DNA of 64,000 nt from positions 1,573,899 to 1,637,898 of the forward strand of contig RPFO01000164.1 in the NCBI GenBank assembly GCA_009746045.1. Direction: 5' to 3'. Below the pieces are notes generated by a model. The model saw nothing but the letters and a program-made list of their open reading frames with translations. It was not told the origin of the DNA and made no database searches. Numbering within the stretch: the first letter of the stretch is position 1; every line of letters begins with the position of its first letter. A program made the position numbers and the translations under genes. The stretch comes from Mesostigma viride (Eukaryota > Streptophyta > Mesostigmatophyceae > Mesostigmatales > Mesostigmataceae). This document shows, in pieces, positions 1-9,983 of the stretch.

Positions 1-1307
1 ATCTACATCCCCCTCGAGTTTACTTTCTGCAGGGATCCTGGTCTGGCCCCCCCAATCATTGCCCTTCAATATCATGACGTCATTGTGAAGATCCAGTTTA
101 ACACCGCTGCCAACATCTTCACGCGCTTCTGGAGCATGTACACGCCCCATGCGGATTCGGCCACCTCAACTATTGTCCCCGCAGTCGACTACTCTGGCAC
201 TGATTACGATAGCAACCCTGAGCGATTGGCGAAGGCAGCCGAAGTGTTTTATGCATTGAATGCAGACAGGACCACTTTCAAGGTGGATAACCTTGATACC
301 GGCGTCAGCAGTTATGGCAGCGACAAGGACCCGTGGTCTGCTGGCAAGATGTACAGGATTCTCAAAGAGTATGGGTACACGTGGCCAAATTATGCCTCAA
401 GCGGCCCCATTGTCCCTGACACTTTTAGCAAAGGGTCGATCTATGTGACAAACTGGGCAACCGCCCTACCAAAGAATCAGACTACGGGAAACAAGATGCT
501 GACCGGTTTTTCATTGAAGTGGAGGGCCAAGGACAGCGGTTACTATTATGCCCTCACATTAACCAACGAGCACATTCCAGCCAGCTTTAACAAAGCCACC
601 GGCTCATACGACGCGCCGTCTGCGGCCGTCATTTCAGCGGCCAACCCTCGCGAGAATTGGATTGCCTATCCGCCAAGCTTTGGCTGCAAGCTTCTTGTGC
701 GCTACATTTACCTGGACGATTTTGAGCGCCGTCAGTTTGCTCTAAACTCGCACGAGTACCTTATCACCGAGGTTCAGCGCTACCAGCAGCATGTGGGAGG
801 TGAGAAGGAGGTGAGCATGGATCTCAAGTTCAATCATCCGGTCAAGGAGCTCCTATTCTGGTTCAAGCCTGCCGACCTTTCTTTCATTGACACCAAGCAC
901 CGCGCGGATGCCGACTTTGCCTACAACGGCTACTGGAAGTTTTGGAATGATAACAGCGCGTTTGGTGAGGGGCACCTTTTCACCACCGCTAATCTGTCAC
1001 TGAACTCTCAGAACATGTACGGCGAGGGGCGTGACCCAATTTATTTTTCTTACGTGCTGCCTAGTGAATTTCACACTCGTGTGGTGAAGGACAGCCGCGT
1101 TTATTGCATCCCTTTTGGCCTCGAACCAGAGTCGTGGAAGCCATCCGGTACCGTTAACATGTCCCGTTTGGACAGCGTCAAGCTGCATCTCAAGGGGCTC
1201 GGCAAGACACTGCCGGCATCCCATCTGGTACGATTGATGTTTACGTCACATCTTTCAATGTGCTAAAGATTGCACAAGGCATGGGTGGTAAGCGTTTTGC
1301 TTCGTAA
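1..1307 (+). CDS. Major capsid protein, copy 1 (5' end outside window, frame break near 3' end)
   Basis: This is a double-jelly-roll major capsid protein of the Nucleocytoviricota, which forms the icosahedral shell. The frame is open from base 1, so the N-terminal part lies upstream of the window. The signature YIYLDDFERRQFA followed by HEYLI is shared with the next gene, as are GHLFTTANLSLNSQ and GEGRDPIYFSY. The open frame stops at 1266, but the conserved C-terminal end (SFNVLK, GMGG, RFAS) continues in another frame to the stop at 1305-1307. A single-base loss near 1213 explains this. It is either decay or a sequence error. It lies head-to-tail with the second capsid gene and is clearly a paralogue, not a copy, of it. 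Identification is firm; functional state is uncertain. Confidence 0.93.
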
Positions 1308-1348
1308 GAGGCGCAAAAATAATCTAGTGTGGTATATATAAGACAAGT

Positions 1349-2706
1349 ATGTCACACGCTGTTCTATCTCTTCGCGCCAAAGGCCCACAGGATGCCATGT
1401 TGACTGTATCACCCGAGGTGACCTTCTTCAAGAGCATGTATCCAAGGCACACCAATTTTGCGTTTGCGGATACAGAAGTGGTTCCTTCTAGCGGCATTCC
1501 TGGCTTTGGTCGCATGGTAGAGTTTCAGCTCCCAAAGAGCGGCGATCTGATCACCAAGGCGTACATCTATATCGAACTGCCGGCTTTGGAAGAGTGGAAG
1601 TCTTCGGCCCCTGACATTGGCAAGGCGTGGTGGAAGATCTTTGACCCTTTTTACGATGATATTGCCCGCGTGCTGATTAAGAAGGTCGAGTTCCGCATTG
1701 GTGGCTACACTGTCGAGGAAATGACCGGCGAGTTTATGCACATCTGGGATCAGTTGTCACGCGACCACAGCACTAGCCACGTTGAAAATGTCCCCACGCG
1801 TCACGGAGGTGTTGTTAGAAAGCACGGCGGTGGACAGACTGCCAACAGGCCAAGCTATATTTACGTCCCTTTGCAGTTTTCATTCTGTCTGGAGGAGGGC
1901 ATGGCACTCCCCATCATTGCGCTGCAGTACCATGACGCCCGCATTCGCATCCAGATGGCTACCAAGGACGAGATTTTTACGCACATGGCTGGTGGGTCCA
2001 AGTACCCTGCCACCACGCTGGCAGCAAAGCCCAAGACCTGGAATTCAATTGACCCATCGGACCCCACCTATCGAATGAGCATGGTGGAAAAAATGGGGGA
2101 CATCACCAAGATGCGCATGGTGATGAGGTACGTGTACCTGGACGATTTTGAGCGTCGGCAGTTTGCCACTAGCGCGCACGAGTACCTCATCACGGCCACA
2201 CAGCAGTATGATCACTTTATCGAGAAGACAGACCTTGACACAATCACCCTGCCATTCTCGCATCCCATTAAGGAACTGATCTTCTTCTACAAGGCAGATG
2301 ACCGTCTGACAGACCCAGACACGTCTCCAGACCCAACGCAGGCCGTGTGGAATTTACTAATAAATACAACCCAGGTGGTCACCTATTCACGAGCGCTAAC
2401 TTGACGCTAAACTCGCAGCAGATGTTTGGTGAGGGGCGGGACCCGGTCTATTTTTCGTACCTGCTGCCTCTACAGACCCACACACGCATTCCCAGGGACA
2501 AGCACGTGTACGTGATCCCGTTTGCTCTGAAGCCAGAGGACTGGAAACCGACCGGTACCATTAACTTCTCGCGTTTAGACACAGTCAAATTGGTGCTAAA
2601 GGGAATGGGTAATACCCTCCCCAAGGGTGTCATCACTGTCTACGCACGGTCTTTCAACGTGCTCAAAATCACTAACGGAATGGGAGGATTGAGGTTTGCA
2701 TCCTAA
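1349..2706 (+). CDS. Major capsid protein, copy 2 (internal frame break)
   Basis: Second Nucleocytoviricota major capsid protein. The start ATG at 1349 opens a typical N-terminal region (residues 1-90, with TFFKSMYPRHTNFAF and the YIYIELP strand), then FSFCLEEGMALPIIALQYHD and the YVYLDDFERRQFA signature. The first frame runs to 2404; the conserved end (HLFTSANLTLNSQ, GEGRDPVYFSY, final GGLRFAS) is in another frame ending at 2706. Alignment to copy 1 places the break at about 2348-2356, near a short T run, and one base restores it. Total length about 450 residues matches the family. A short AT-rich gap with TATATATAA (1332-1340) sits just upstream and may be the promoter. It is transcribed in the same direction as copy 1. 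Confidence 0.93.
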
Positions 2707-2755
2707 ACCGCGCTGGTGATGCATCCTGAACCGCTCACGTGTCACAATCCAAGTG

Positions 2756-3183
2756 GTGCGCGTGAATAAGCAGAGAAAAGAGACAATGTTCTTTTAGTGT
2801 AAATGTTTTATTGTCGCCAAATTTTCATTTAATAAGAAATCAGCCTTTGAAACACCCAACAGCGTCTTTAACACTTAACCCAATGGAAACCACGCAATTG
2901 CAACTAACAAAACACACCTATAGCCCCTTGCAGCTCGCATAGCGCAATACACCCGCAGCTGGGGCTCCATTGTCCGCGCCTTCTCTTCCACAGGGGTGCG
3001 CGTGGACAAGCAAAGAAAAGAGACAATGTTCAATAAGAAATCAGCCTTTGAAACATCCAACAGCGTCTTTAAACACTTAACCCAATGGAAAACACACAAT
3101 TGCAACTAACAAAACACACCTTTAGCCCCTTGCAGCTCGCATCGCGCAGTACGCCCGCAGCTTGGGCTCCATTATCCGCGCCT
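2756..3183. repeat. Tandem duplication of the MYND gene 3' end
   Basis: Two diverged direct copies, about 2756-2994 and 2995-3230, share the sequences around GAGACAATGTTC, TCAGCCTTTGAAACA and CTTAACCCAATGGAAA and then the segment encoding the last residues of the MYND protein. The second copy belongs to the intact gene on the minus strand; the first is a detached, mutated 3' fragment (its translation still shows VEEKARTMEPQLR and CAMRAARG). A segment of about 45 bases is missing from the second copy relative to the first. Confidence 0.8.
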
Positions 3184-3880
3184 GCTCTTCCACGGGGGTG
3201 CGCTTCCAGGCGATCACCACCCGGCAGGATACGCGGTGCTCTGGCCAGTCATTCCTCTGGCAATCCTTTCCACAGTACCTTACAGAAAGGCACCCCCCAC
3301 ATTTCAATATCTTTGTTTCGTCTTTCCCCCTTCGGCACCATGAGCACCTCTTGGCCTCAATATCAGCGGCATAGCTGACCGGGCCGTCGGTTAACCCGAA
3401 CATCTCTACCGCAGCCTCTGCTAAAGATGGGTCGAGGATAAACTCCCCGCCCAGAATGCAGCAACCATGGGCGGGGACCGCCTGGTGCAGATTCTGAAAA
3501 AAACCATCCTCCCGTAAAAGGGAGAGGTTGGAAACGAAACTTGATGGCCTCACATAGGGGCACATCAGACAGAATAACCACCTTCTTACGACTTCGGACG
3601 GCTCGGCAGCAACCAGGCAAAGCAAGAGGTTTGCGTGCTCGTCCGAAGTCTCGAAATCAAAGGTATTGCCGACGGTTGCGCCTAAATTTTGCGCGCAGTG
3701 CGACATGAACTCTCTGGCAACGGCCAGGAGCGTCGGTAATGCCTCGGAGTTCATACCCCCCAGGCTTTCTGCCCTCAGAACCTCCAGCATCCTTTCGTCC
3801 GTAATGTCTTGGCAAGACATTCCCGGATGGAAAGGCACGCTTCGTGCCTCTTCTGGCGACTGTCCTGAACTATCGGCCAT
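3122..3880 (-). CDS. MYND-type zinc finger protein
   Basis: The C-terminal part holds a complete MYND zinc finger: CSWC, then CGGC, YCGKDC and HRVSC give the expected C-x2-C, C-x2-C, C-x3-C, H-x3-C ligands. MYND fingers bind proline-rich partners, and proteins with this finger are common in algal giant viruses and algae. The N-terminal 180 residues match nothing I recognise. I chose the ATG at 3880 (MADSSGQS); an in-frame ATG at 3949 would add 23 residues. The gene points toward the capsid genes and ends in the duplicated 3' segment described separately. The stop lies in that duplicated tract, so the tail may have been changed by the duplication. The target is unknown. Confidence 0.8.
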   Translation of the reverse strand: MADSSGQSPEEARSVPFHPGMSCQDITDERMLEVLRAESLGGMNSEALPTLLAVAREFMSHCAQNLGATVGNTFDFETSDEHANLLLCLVAAEPSEVVRRWLFCLMCPYVRPSSFVSNLSLLREDGFFQNLHQAVPAHGCCILGGEFILDPSLAEAAVEMFGLTDGPVSYAADIEAKRCSWCRRGKDETKILKCGGCLSVRYCGKDCQRNDWPEHRVSCRVVIAWKRTPVEEQARIMEPKLRAYCAMRAARG

Positions 3881-3974
3881 TTTAGACGGTCCTGTTTTGC
3901 TCCTGTCAGCTGTGTGTGTTACCAGGCTATGGCGTTTCCCTTGGTTCACCGGCCACCTCGAAATTATTAATTCG

Positions 3975-4230
3975 TGTCCATACCATTTGGCACGGGCCGC
4001 GGGTCACTCTATCAATTTACAGGAGCGCGGCGGGGGGGTCCATACCATTTGGTATGGGCTGCGGGTCACTATATCAAATTACAGGCGCGCGGCAAAGGGG
4101 CTGCACATGTGACGCACAACAGCACATACAGCAGAGGTCCATACAATTTAGTACGGGCGGCGGGTCACTATATCAATTTACGGGCGCGCGGCGGGGGTCC
4201 ATACCATTTGGTATGGTCCTGTCCAGGTGA
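3975..4230. repeat. Palindrome-bearing tandem repeat
   Basis: Three full units and one partial unit begin at 3975, 4038, 4137 and 4197. Each starts with GTCCATACCATTTGG or a variant and continues with GCGGGTCACTATATCAA and GGCGCGCGGC. In units 2 and 4 the start is a perfect hairpin (CCATACC-ATTT-GGTATGG). Units are about 60 bp; unit 2 has an extra 37 bp that partly recurs after unit 4 (GTGACGCAC). No coding potential is seen. Confidence 0.85.
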
Positions 4231-4975
4231 CGCACGACGGCACACACACGCCCGTCAGGGTCGTCTGTTAGCAGCTAGCAGACGGGTGGGTACCCCCCGC
4301 TACATGTTACGGGCGCCAGTTTGTACGCTTTGTGTCGTCGGGCGGCTGGATGCTACTGGAAGATATTTTTGAAGGACCCGTACGCACCTTGTTGGCTTTC
4401 AGACGCGTACACGGGGACCAGGAGGGGATCTCGGGAATGATATTTGCGGGCACTGTGAGAGAATGTTCTGGTAGGATCACAGATGTCAAATCCGATTTAC
4501 CCGTTATATCCGCCTGAACTTGTGGTACTTACTGATATATCATAACCCCATGTGATGGTCCGTTTTGGGAAGGATCACAGGTGTCAAATCTGATTTACCT
4601 GTAATATACACTTGGGGTACTTAGTACCTGCTCATACCACGCAAATGTACCCATCAGTGAAATCATCGTTTTCAGCAGGGCAGGCGTTTTTTCCAGCGCC
4701 TCGTCTGTGTTTACCTGTACTGCTAAAAAATCTGGATATTTTGGGGCGGCTGGCGAGGCGGCTACAGGTCGCAACACGAAAATCTGCAGATTTTTATCCC
4801 TAGTGTCTCTTCGTGTGGGCCACGAATACTCAAGTACAAATACCGCCGGCTCTGGTCTCTCAAGTCTCCTCACGTGCGGCAAACCACTGGTAGCCTCAAG
4901 TTTCTCCCGCCTGCCTGCACACAGCTCGCAACAAAAAAAGGCTCACCAGTCTGCAACAATCGCACGAAAACGAAC
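4231..4975. other. Non-coding region upstream of the KilA-N gene
   Basis: I see no gene here. The stretch contains GATATTT motifs at about 4362, 4439 and 4732, of the type also clustered near the helicase and primase genes. It also has a 50-bp diverged direct repeat at 4478-4532 and 4572-4624 (GATCACAGATGTCAAATC and GATCACAGGTGTCAAATC, each followed by GATTTACC and GGTACTTA). It probably acts as promoter and regulatory DNA for the gene starting at 4976. Confidence 0.5.
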
Positions 4976-7186
4976 ATGGCCCAGCAGGCCCGGCTGGTTT
5001 GTTTTTCGGCAAAAAAGCTTGCGGAGGCGCCGTGGCCGTCTGAAACGCGTGGCAAGCGCGTCTACAGCGGCCAGTCCGCTGCGGAGGGCAGCCAGCCGCC
5101 TGAGCAGGCTGCGGTCGAGGTGCAGCCCTCAAAGTCTGTCGACACCAGATCTGAAGCGGAGAAAAAGTGCTTTGGTCGCATTTTCCCCCACGACCTGGAG
5201 GCCAGGTTTCGGCCGTTCTTGTCCGACTATGAATTTTTTTTGCTGGATAAGAACGTGGTTTCTAGAATTCGGGAGGGCGAGTTCAAGGGCTACGTTAATT
5301 GCAGTGCAATGTGCCGCAGCACTGGCAATTCCTACCGCTACCTGCGAACTCAGGCAGTCAAGAAAATACTTAGTTCTGTCAAGTGTGACGACAAGTATCA
5401 TTTTGTAGACGGGTGCAATGAAATTAAGGGGACATATCTCCCAGCAGAGGGGGCGCTGCTTGTTGCCTGCTACCTGTACCCCAGCATGGCAGCCTTTGTA
5501 ATGCAGGTGGGCGCCGACCTTCTTATCAACGACCCAAGCAAGGTTGCCACCCTGGCTGTCAAGTTGGTGCGCACGCGCAACGCTGTGGAGGCAGCAGAGG
5601 CGCAAGAGGAGGATGAGCGTCAGCAGCATCAGCAGCAGCAGCAACAGCAGCAGCTGCAGCAGCAGCTGCAGCAGCACCTGCAGCAGCACCTGCAGCAGCA
5701 CCAGCAGCAGCAGCAGCAGCACCTTCAGCAGCAGCTGCAGCAGCAGCTGCAGCAGCACCAGCAGCAGCAGCAGCAGCAACAACAGCAGCAGCTGCAGCAG
5801 CACCTGCAGCAGCACCAGCAGCACCTTCAGCAGCACCTTCAGCAGCAGCTGCAGCAGCACCAGCAGCAGCAGCAGCAGCAGCTGCAGCAGCACCTGCAGC
5901 AGCACCTGCAGCAGCACCAGCAACAGACACAGCAGCTGCAGGTGCTGCAACAGCATGTGGGCGCGCTTCAAACCGATGTCGACAGGCTGTGTGAGCGCTT
6001 GGTGACGCGACTTGACGAGAGCTGCCGCGCACTGGAGGTGCTTCAGTCCAGGTTTGCATCCATCGGCGAGCAGACCACAAGGAGGGCGGACAAGATGGCT
6101 GTAATGGAGCTCATGCAGCGTATGAGCAACGAGTTGGAAATCTCCAAGTACAAGATCCTCGTGGATGCCAACCAAGCATTGCATGTGGAGAGAACCAAGT
6201 CGCTGTCCTGGTACCACAGCAAGGCTCTGGAGCAGCTTTGCTGCAACACGCCTCTGGACGCGACCTGCTTTTTACAGCGCCAGCCCACTGCCCCCCTTGC
6301 CGGCATGTTTGCCGAGTACCAGCAGGAGCAACGAGGCGGCATGTTTGACGAGCACGCCTATCAGCAGGAGCAGCAGACAAGCGTGTTTGGTGACTCCCAG
6401 TACCAGTATGGGGGGGGTCTTGCGGCCGCCGGCATGCCGTTAGGTAAGCAGTGCGTGCAAGCTGTTCCTTTGTGCATTCAGTGTTTCTGCGCAAGTGCCC
6501 CCTCTTCATATTTGCGTGTATGCTAATGCTGGATCCTATCATTGTACTTGCCACTGTGTGCGTTTCGCGCAGGCTCGTCCACCCCTGCCCCTGACGCTGT
6601 TGACGCCGTTGCTGCGGGCGCGTCCCCCGTTACAGCAGCCGTGCCTGCACCTGCTGGCATCGCACTTGCTAACGGTGGCGCCACCGACATAGCCACTCTT
6701 GCTGCACCATCCGCGCCTGCCGGAGCCCCCTCTGCGCCTGCCGCTGGTGCTGTGGTGGCGCGTCCCTCTGTGCCTTCTGCCCCCCCGTCTGTGGCTGCCG
6801 GAGGCCCCTCTGCGCCTGCCGCTGGTGCTGTGGTGGCGCGTCCCTCTGTGCCTTCTGCCCCCCCGTCTGTGGCTGCCGGAGGCCCCTCTGCGCCCGCTGC
6901 CGGCAAGCGCCCACTGGCCACCAGCGCCCCTGACGTCAACGGATCTGCCGCAAGTGCTGTCACTGCTCAACCTGTTCCACTGCCCAACCCCGCTTGCGTC
7001 ACTGTGATCGGCCTCCCCCCCACCCTGATAGAGAATGTGGTTGACGGGGTGGTGCCCACCAGCGACATGTGCCACTTGAGCGGGCTCAGCATCTCCGCCA
7101 TGGAGGCCGAGATGCAAAGAAATTCCGAGCAGCACAGGGAGAAGAGGGCCAGGATTGACAAGCTGGTCTGTTCGTCCTGCTTGTAA
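4976..7186 (+). CDS. KilA-N domain protein with polyglutamine tract; two exons
   Basis: A KilA-N DNA-binding domain (about residues 60-180, with FVDGCNEIKGTYLP and ACYLYPSMAAFVMQVG) is followed by a CAG-encoded Gln/His/Leu tract of about 105 residues (5620-5935), a coiled-coil stretch with LCERLVTRLDE, and a Q-rich segment. KilA-N proteins are abundant in giant viruses and bind DNA. A good GTAAGC donor at 6444 and a GCAG acceptor ending at 6572 join the two open frames exactly, giving 4976-6443 plus 6573-7186, 693 residues. The second frame has no ATG of its own near its start, which supports splicing. The second exon is Ala/Pro-rich with two copies of a 78-bp repeat (about 6727-6883) and ends in a Met/Leu helix and KLVCSSCL. 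If unspliced, the first frame would stop at 6526. Confidence 0.75.
6444..6572 (+). other. Probable spliceosomal intron in the KilA-N gene
   Basis: The 129-bp segment starts GTAAGC and ends TTTCGCGCAG, with a branch-point-like TGCTAAT at 6523-6529. Splicing is phase 1 and keeps the frame. Both flanking exons are open and low-complexity, so this is the simplest joining. No transcript evidence is available here. Confidence 0.6.
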
Positions 7187-7567
7187 AAGATTGGTCAGGC
7201 TGTCTGTATATGCCTTTTTTAAAAGTCAGGCAGTGAACATTTTAGACGTGAACAAACGCATTTCGATTTAAGCGAGTCTGGCACGCGCATTTAATGGTGC
7301 CATTTTTATGTACGAGTAGGTGTATTGCACTTGGAGGTGCCATTTTATGAACAAGTAGGTGTATATTGTGGGGCCACTTTAAATGATCCCAGAGTGGCTT
7401 TGTTTAACTGTGCAACGGACGAGCTAGCGCCCAATTGGTGCTAATTTAGAATAGTTTTTTATCACCTGGCCACATACAGGCGGGCCCAATACATAGACAT
7501 GCCCAGTTTGTTTATTGAACTATTATTGTTGCGTTAGGCAAATAATTGAATATGGATTGTTAATATA
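7187..7567. other. Convergent intergenic region with short direct repeats
   Basis: This lies between the 3' ends of the KilA-N and A32 genes. It is AT-rich. The words GGTGCCATTTT and AGTAGGTGTAT occur twice (7297-7325 and 7335-7364). No gene is seen; it may hold the two transcription ends. Confidence 0.5.
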
Positions 7568-8356
7568 TCAATCATCGTCTCCTGGGTGTTTTACAACCCG
7601 TGTGGAGATGCGCTTTTTGGTCTCTGTGTCGCTGTCAGAATCGTCTTTCTCGGGATCGTGGTGAAGGCGCGCATACTTCCAGTAGCTAGATGATCCCACT
7701 CGGAACGTCGGCCTGACTTCGCCTTTGTACCAAAAGATCACATCTTCCAATCTGTTCGACCCGCTGGTGTGATCAATGACCAGGCATTCGTAGTTCTGGG
7801 TGCACTCGTTCAGTATGTGACAGAATGCCTCGAAGGTTGGCACAATGCCAAAAAAGTTCTTGTACAGCTTCTCCCTGTTCATGATGATGTTTTCCTTCAG
7901 TGCAAACACGTAATCAATGTTGCTGCGAATAACAGGCCACACGTTCATAGTGTACTGGGTGATAAACAAAAAGAATATGTTCATGTGCCGTCCATTCAGA
8001 GCTATCTCCTGTATGCACGGGTCGCGCATCACCGAAGAGTCGTACACGCAATCGTCCATCACGACAAATGCGTGAGAGCTGTCCCCTTTCTTAGCTTTTG
8101 CCTTCTGGTTTTTTATCAAAGCCTTTAGGGCTCCGCGGTTGAACTGGTTGTAAATAAAAAGGGACGGGATGTATTTCCCCCAGTGTTTGTTAGACCCTTC
8201 TGTCCCAGACAACACGATGCCAGAGGGGATGTGACGCTTGTAGTACATCAGATCCGTCGCCAACGTGGTTTTGCCAGACCCGCGTTTTGATACTATGCAC
8301 ACCACGCTGTCATCTTTGATGCGGGACGGATCGAACTTTCGCAAGTTGACATCCAT
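7568..8356 (-). CDS. A32-type DNA packaging ATPase
   Basis: FtsK/HerA-superfamily ATPase that pumps genomic DNA into the capsid, a core gene of Nucleocytoviricota. The Walker A motif KRGSGKTT is at residues 24-31 and Walker B FVVMDD at 97-102, followed by the conserved NGRHMNI and FITQYTMNV block with Gln134 as sensor. The length of 262 residues fits the compact phycodnavirus and mimivirus-type enzymes. The start ATG at 8356 follows a gap of 54 bases from the next minus-strand gene. The C-terminus is acidic and basic (DSDSDTETKKR). The frame is intact. Confidence 0.96.
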   Translation of the reverse strand: MDVNLRKFDPSRIKDDSVVCIVSKRGSGKTTLATDLMYYKRHIPSGIVLSGTEGSNKHWGKYIPSLFIYNQFNRGALKALIKNQKAKAKKGDSSHAFVVMDDCVYDSSVMRDPCIQEIALNGRHMNIFFLFITQYTMNVWPVIRSNIDYVFALKENIIMNREKLYKNFFGIVPTFEAFCHILNECTQNYECLVIDHTSGSNRLEDVIFWYKGEVRPTFRVGSSSYWKYARLHHDPEKDDSDSDTETKKRISTRVVKHPGDDD

Positions 8357-8410
8357 ACCTAGAACAGGCCTAGAGAGAAATTATTGCCACGTGAACGAGC
8401 CGCGTTTCAA

Positions 8411-9082
8411 CTAGCGGCACTGAAACAGCACCTCCACCGTGGGGTTGACCCCCCAGGGGAATAGTGTCACTGCAAACCCCGTGTCGCCCGCTACCTTTAG
8501 CCACTGCGTCTTATGCCACTCTTCGTGTGTCCTCTTTTCGTCTTCGTTTTTTGAAGTGATGTAACGAGAGGCAAACTTGTCCTGGAGCGCGCTGAACAAA
8601 TCCTGGATGGCTTGGCACTCTGAATCGAACGCCCCCTTGTCCTGTGCCCGACGCATGCGCAACACCAATGAAGGAGACAAGCACACGACAAACGTGCCAA
8701 GCAGGCTGAACACCCAATGAGACAGGTTATCTGTCAAGGCGTCCTCGAGGAACACCCGGATGTCAACATCGCTTGGACAAGCCAGCGAGCACTCGTCCAT
8801 TGTGCATTTGGAAGGGTGAGTGTGCCATTCGATTATACCGTGCGGTGTCTCCACGTCATTTGTCCCGCCCACGTTGGTGTGCTTGTTGCTGTCCAGCGTC
8901 AAATTGCTTGTATCAATAGAAAATGTCCCGCCTCTTTCGGTCCCCGAGTTCATCGAGTCCACAATGTTTTGAAATGCGGATGGCTTTAGGTGCAGTTTAA
9001 CCCTTTGCGCGCCCCCCTTGTTGCAATTGGCCGTTGCAGATGACAATATCTTTTGACCGTTTTCTGAAATGATGACTTGCAT
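8411..9082 (-). CDS. JAMM/MPN-like metalloprotease-domain protein
   Basis: Residues 85-107 read EWHTHP followed by SDVD, which fits the JAB1/MPN/Mov34 metalloenzyme signature (H-x-H-P, then S-x2-D, with an upstream Glu). In cells these enzymes remove ubiquitin-like tags; in giant viruses the role is unknown. A conserved Glu further upstream is not obvious to me, so activity cannot be assumed. I chose ATG 9082 (MQVIISENG) because the 18 codons upstream look unlike a protein start and run into the neighbouring gene. It is followed at 54 bases by the A32 gene on the same strand, so they may be coexpressed. Length 223 residues. Confidence 0.6.
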   Translation of the reverse strand: MQVIISENGQKILSSATANCNKGGAQRVKLHLKPSAFQNIVDSMNSGTERGGTFSIDTSNLTLDSNKHTNVGGTNDVETPHGIIEWHTHPSKCTMDECSLACPSDVDIRVFLEDALTDNLSHWVFSLLGTFVVCLSPSLVLRMRRAQDKGAFDSECQAIQDLFSALQDKFASRYITSKNEDEKRTHEEWHKTQWLKVAGDTGFAVTLFPWGVNPTVEVLFQCR

Positions 9083-9107
9083 TACGTATATCCAAGTAGC
9101 AACCGAT

Positions 9108-9347
9108 TTAAAAATCCTCATCTTCATCGACAACAACCTCCTCCTCCCTTACGTCATCGTCATCAGGGATGGTTTGTTTGGTTGACGGGCGAAGAACGTT
9201 ACTGCCTAGCTTTACCGACTTGGTCCTCGCGACCTCTGTGTCCGCGGGCATGGGTCGCGGGGGCGGTGGCGGCTCACAGCTACCTGGACGGTGTGGAGCG
9301 TTTAGATCCGCCAATCTTAGTAGACGGCGGTCACGGCGCAGCCACAT
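9108..9347 (-). CDS. Small protein with acidic tail (unrecognised)
   Basis: A 79-residue open frame with an Arg-rich start, a Pro run (EPPPPPRP), and an acidic end (DDDDVREEEVVVDEDEDF). It sits 25 bases upstream of the JAMM gene on the same strand, and no other frame here is convincing. Composition resembles small viral proteins, but I recognise no family. The alternative is that the plus-strand gene downstream extends leftward over it. Confidence 0.45.
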   Translation of the reverse strand: MWLRRDRRLLRLADLNAPHRPGSCEPPPPPRPMPADTEVARTKSVKLGSNVLRPSTKQTIPDDDDVREEEVVVDEDEDF

Positions 9348-9418
9348 CCGGTATAGAAGCGGGTCAGACGTTTGACCCGCTTGATGTCGGCGTTATCTAT
9401 CCGTGGACATACTTGCAC

Positions 9419-9967
9419 ATGTCAAACGACCCGCGTGGGGCTGTGGATCCAAGGACAGGTGCCAAGCACCTGCCCAACACCGCCTACGCCGACGGAAGCC
9501 CTGGTCTCAGGGTGCTCAACCCCATTTATCCTCGCGAGGAGATCGTGTGGCTGTACGACAATGACAAGATAGGCGATGACGGGTCCTTTGAAACTGTGGG
9601 CGACGAGCATAACGGGTATGGGAAGAGATTGTGGATGTTCCAGCAGGTGATGAAAAAGAAAATGACGCAGAAGGAGCTAGACGATGCGCTGAAAGAGGAG
9701 AAGAATGCATCACTTGAAATTGTGATTGATAACCTGAAAGAGATACTGGAAGGAAACAAGCGCATATCCGCCCCGCCTTTGTGCACTGGCCGTCCCAAGC
9801 GGTCGTGTGCTGTGAAACCTGACAAGGTCCCTATTCTGTTAGATGACGTGGATCTTGAAAACCTACAGAGAGCTGCGCAGGCCAGCGACTTGGATGCAAA
9901 GAAATTAGACGAGCTTGGACGTTTGTTGGAAGAGTATGTGGAATGGATGCACAGTGACGCATTTTAA
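9419..9967 (+). CDS. Unrecognised virus-like protein (start uncertain)
   Basis: From the first in-frame ATG (9419, MSNDPRGAVDPRTG) this gives 182 residues; the frame is open upstream to about 9077 without an ATG. The upstream part (VIYPWTYLH) reads like protein, so a non-ATG start or a frame break near 9290 is possible. Features: an N-terminal segment with NPIYPREEIVWLYD, a charged helical region MTQKELDDALKEEKNASLE, and a second helical region near the C-terminus (ENLQRAAQASDLDAKKLDEL). It is followed 16 bases later by another plus-strand gene, suggesting joint expression. No family is recognised. Confidence 0.55.
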   Translation: MSNDPRGAVDPRTGAKHLPNTAYADGSPGLRVLNPIYPREEIVWLYDNDKIGDDGSFETVGDEHNGYGKRLWMFQQVMKKKMTQKELDDALKEEKNASLEIVIDNLKEILEGNKRISAPPLCTGRPKRSCAVKPDKVPILLDDVDLENLQRAAQASDLDAKKLDELGRLLEEYVEWMHSDAF

Positions 9968-9983
9968 TTTCTTTTAGTATGAT

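Noticed and set aside
5129-6217. Leucine-rich and alanine-rich frames opposite the KilA-N gene
   Set aside because: They are produced by the CAG tract read in other frames. No motif is present outside the repeat.
9077-9418. Upstream extension of the gene at 9419
   Set aside because: It has no ATG and overlaps a minus-strand frame with a plausible acidic tail. Left as an alternative, not as the chosen start.
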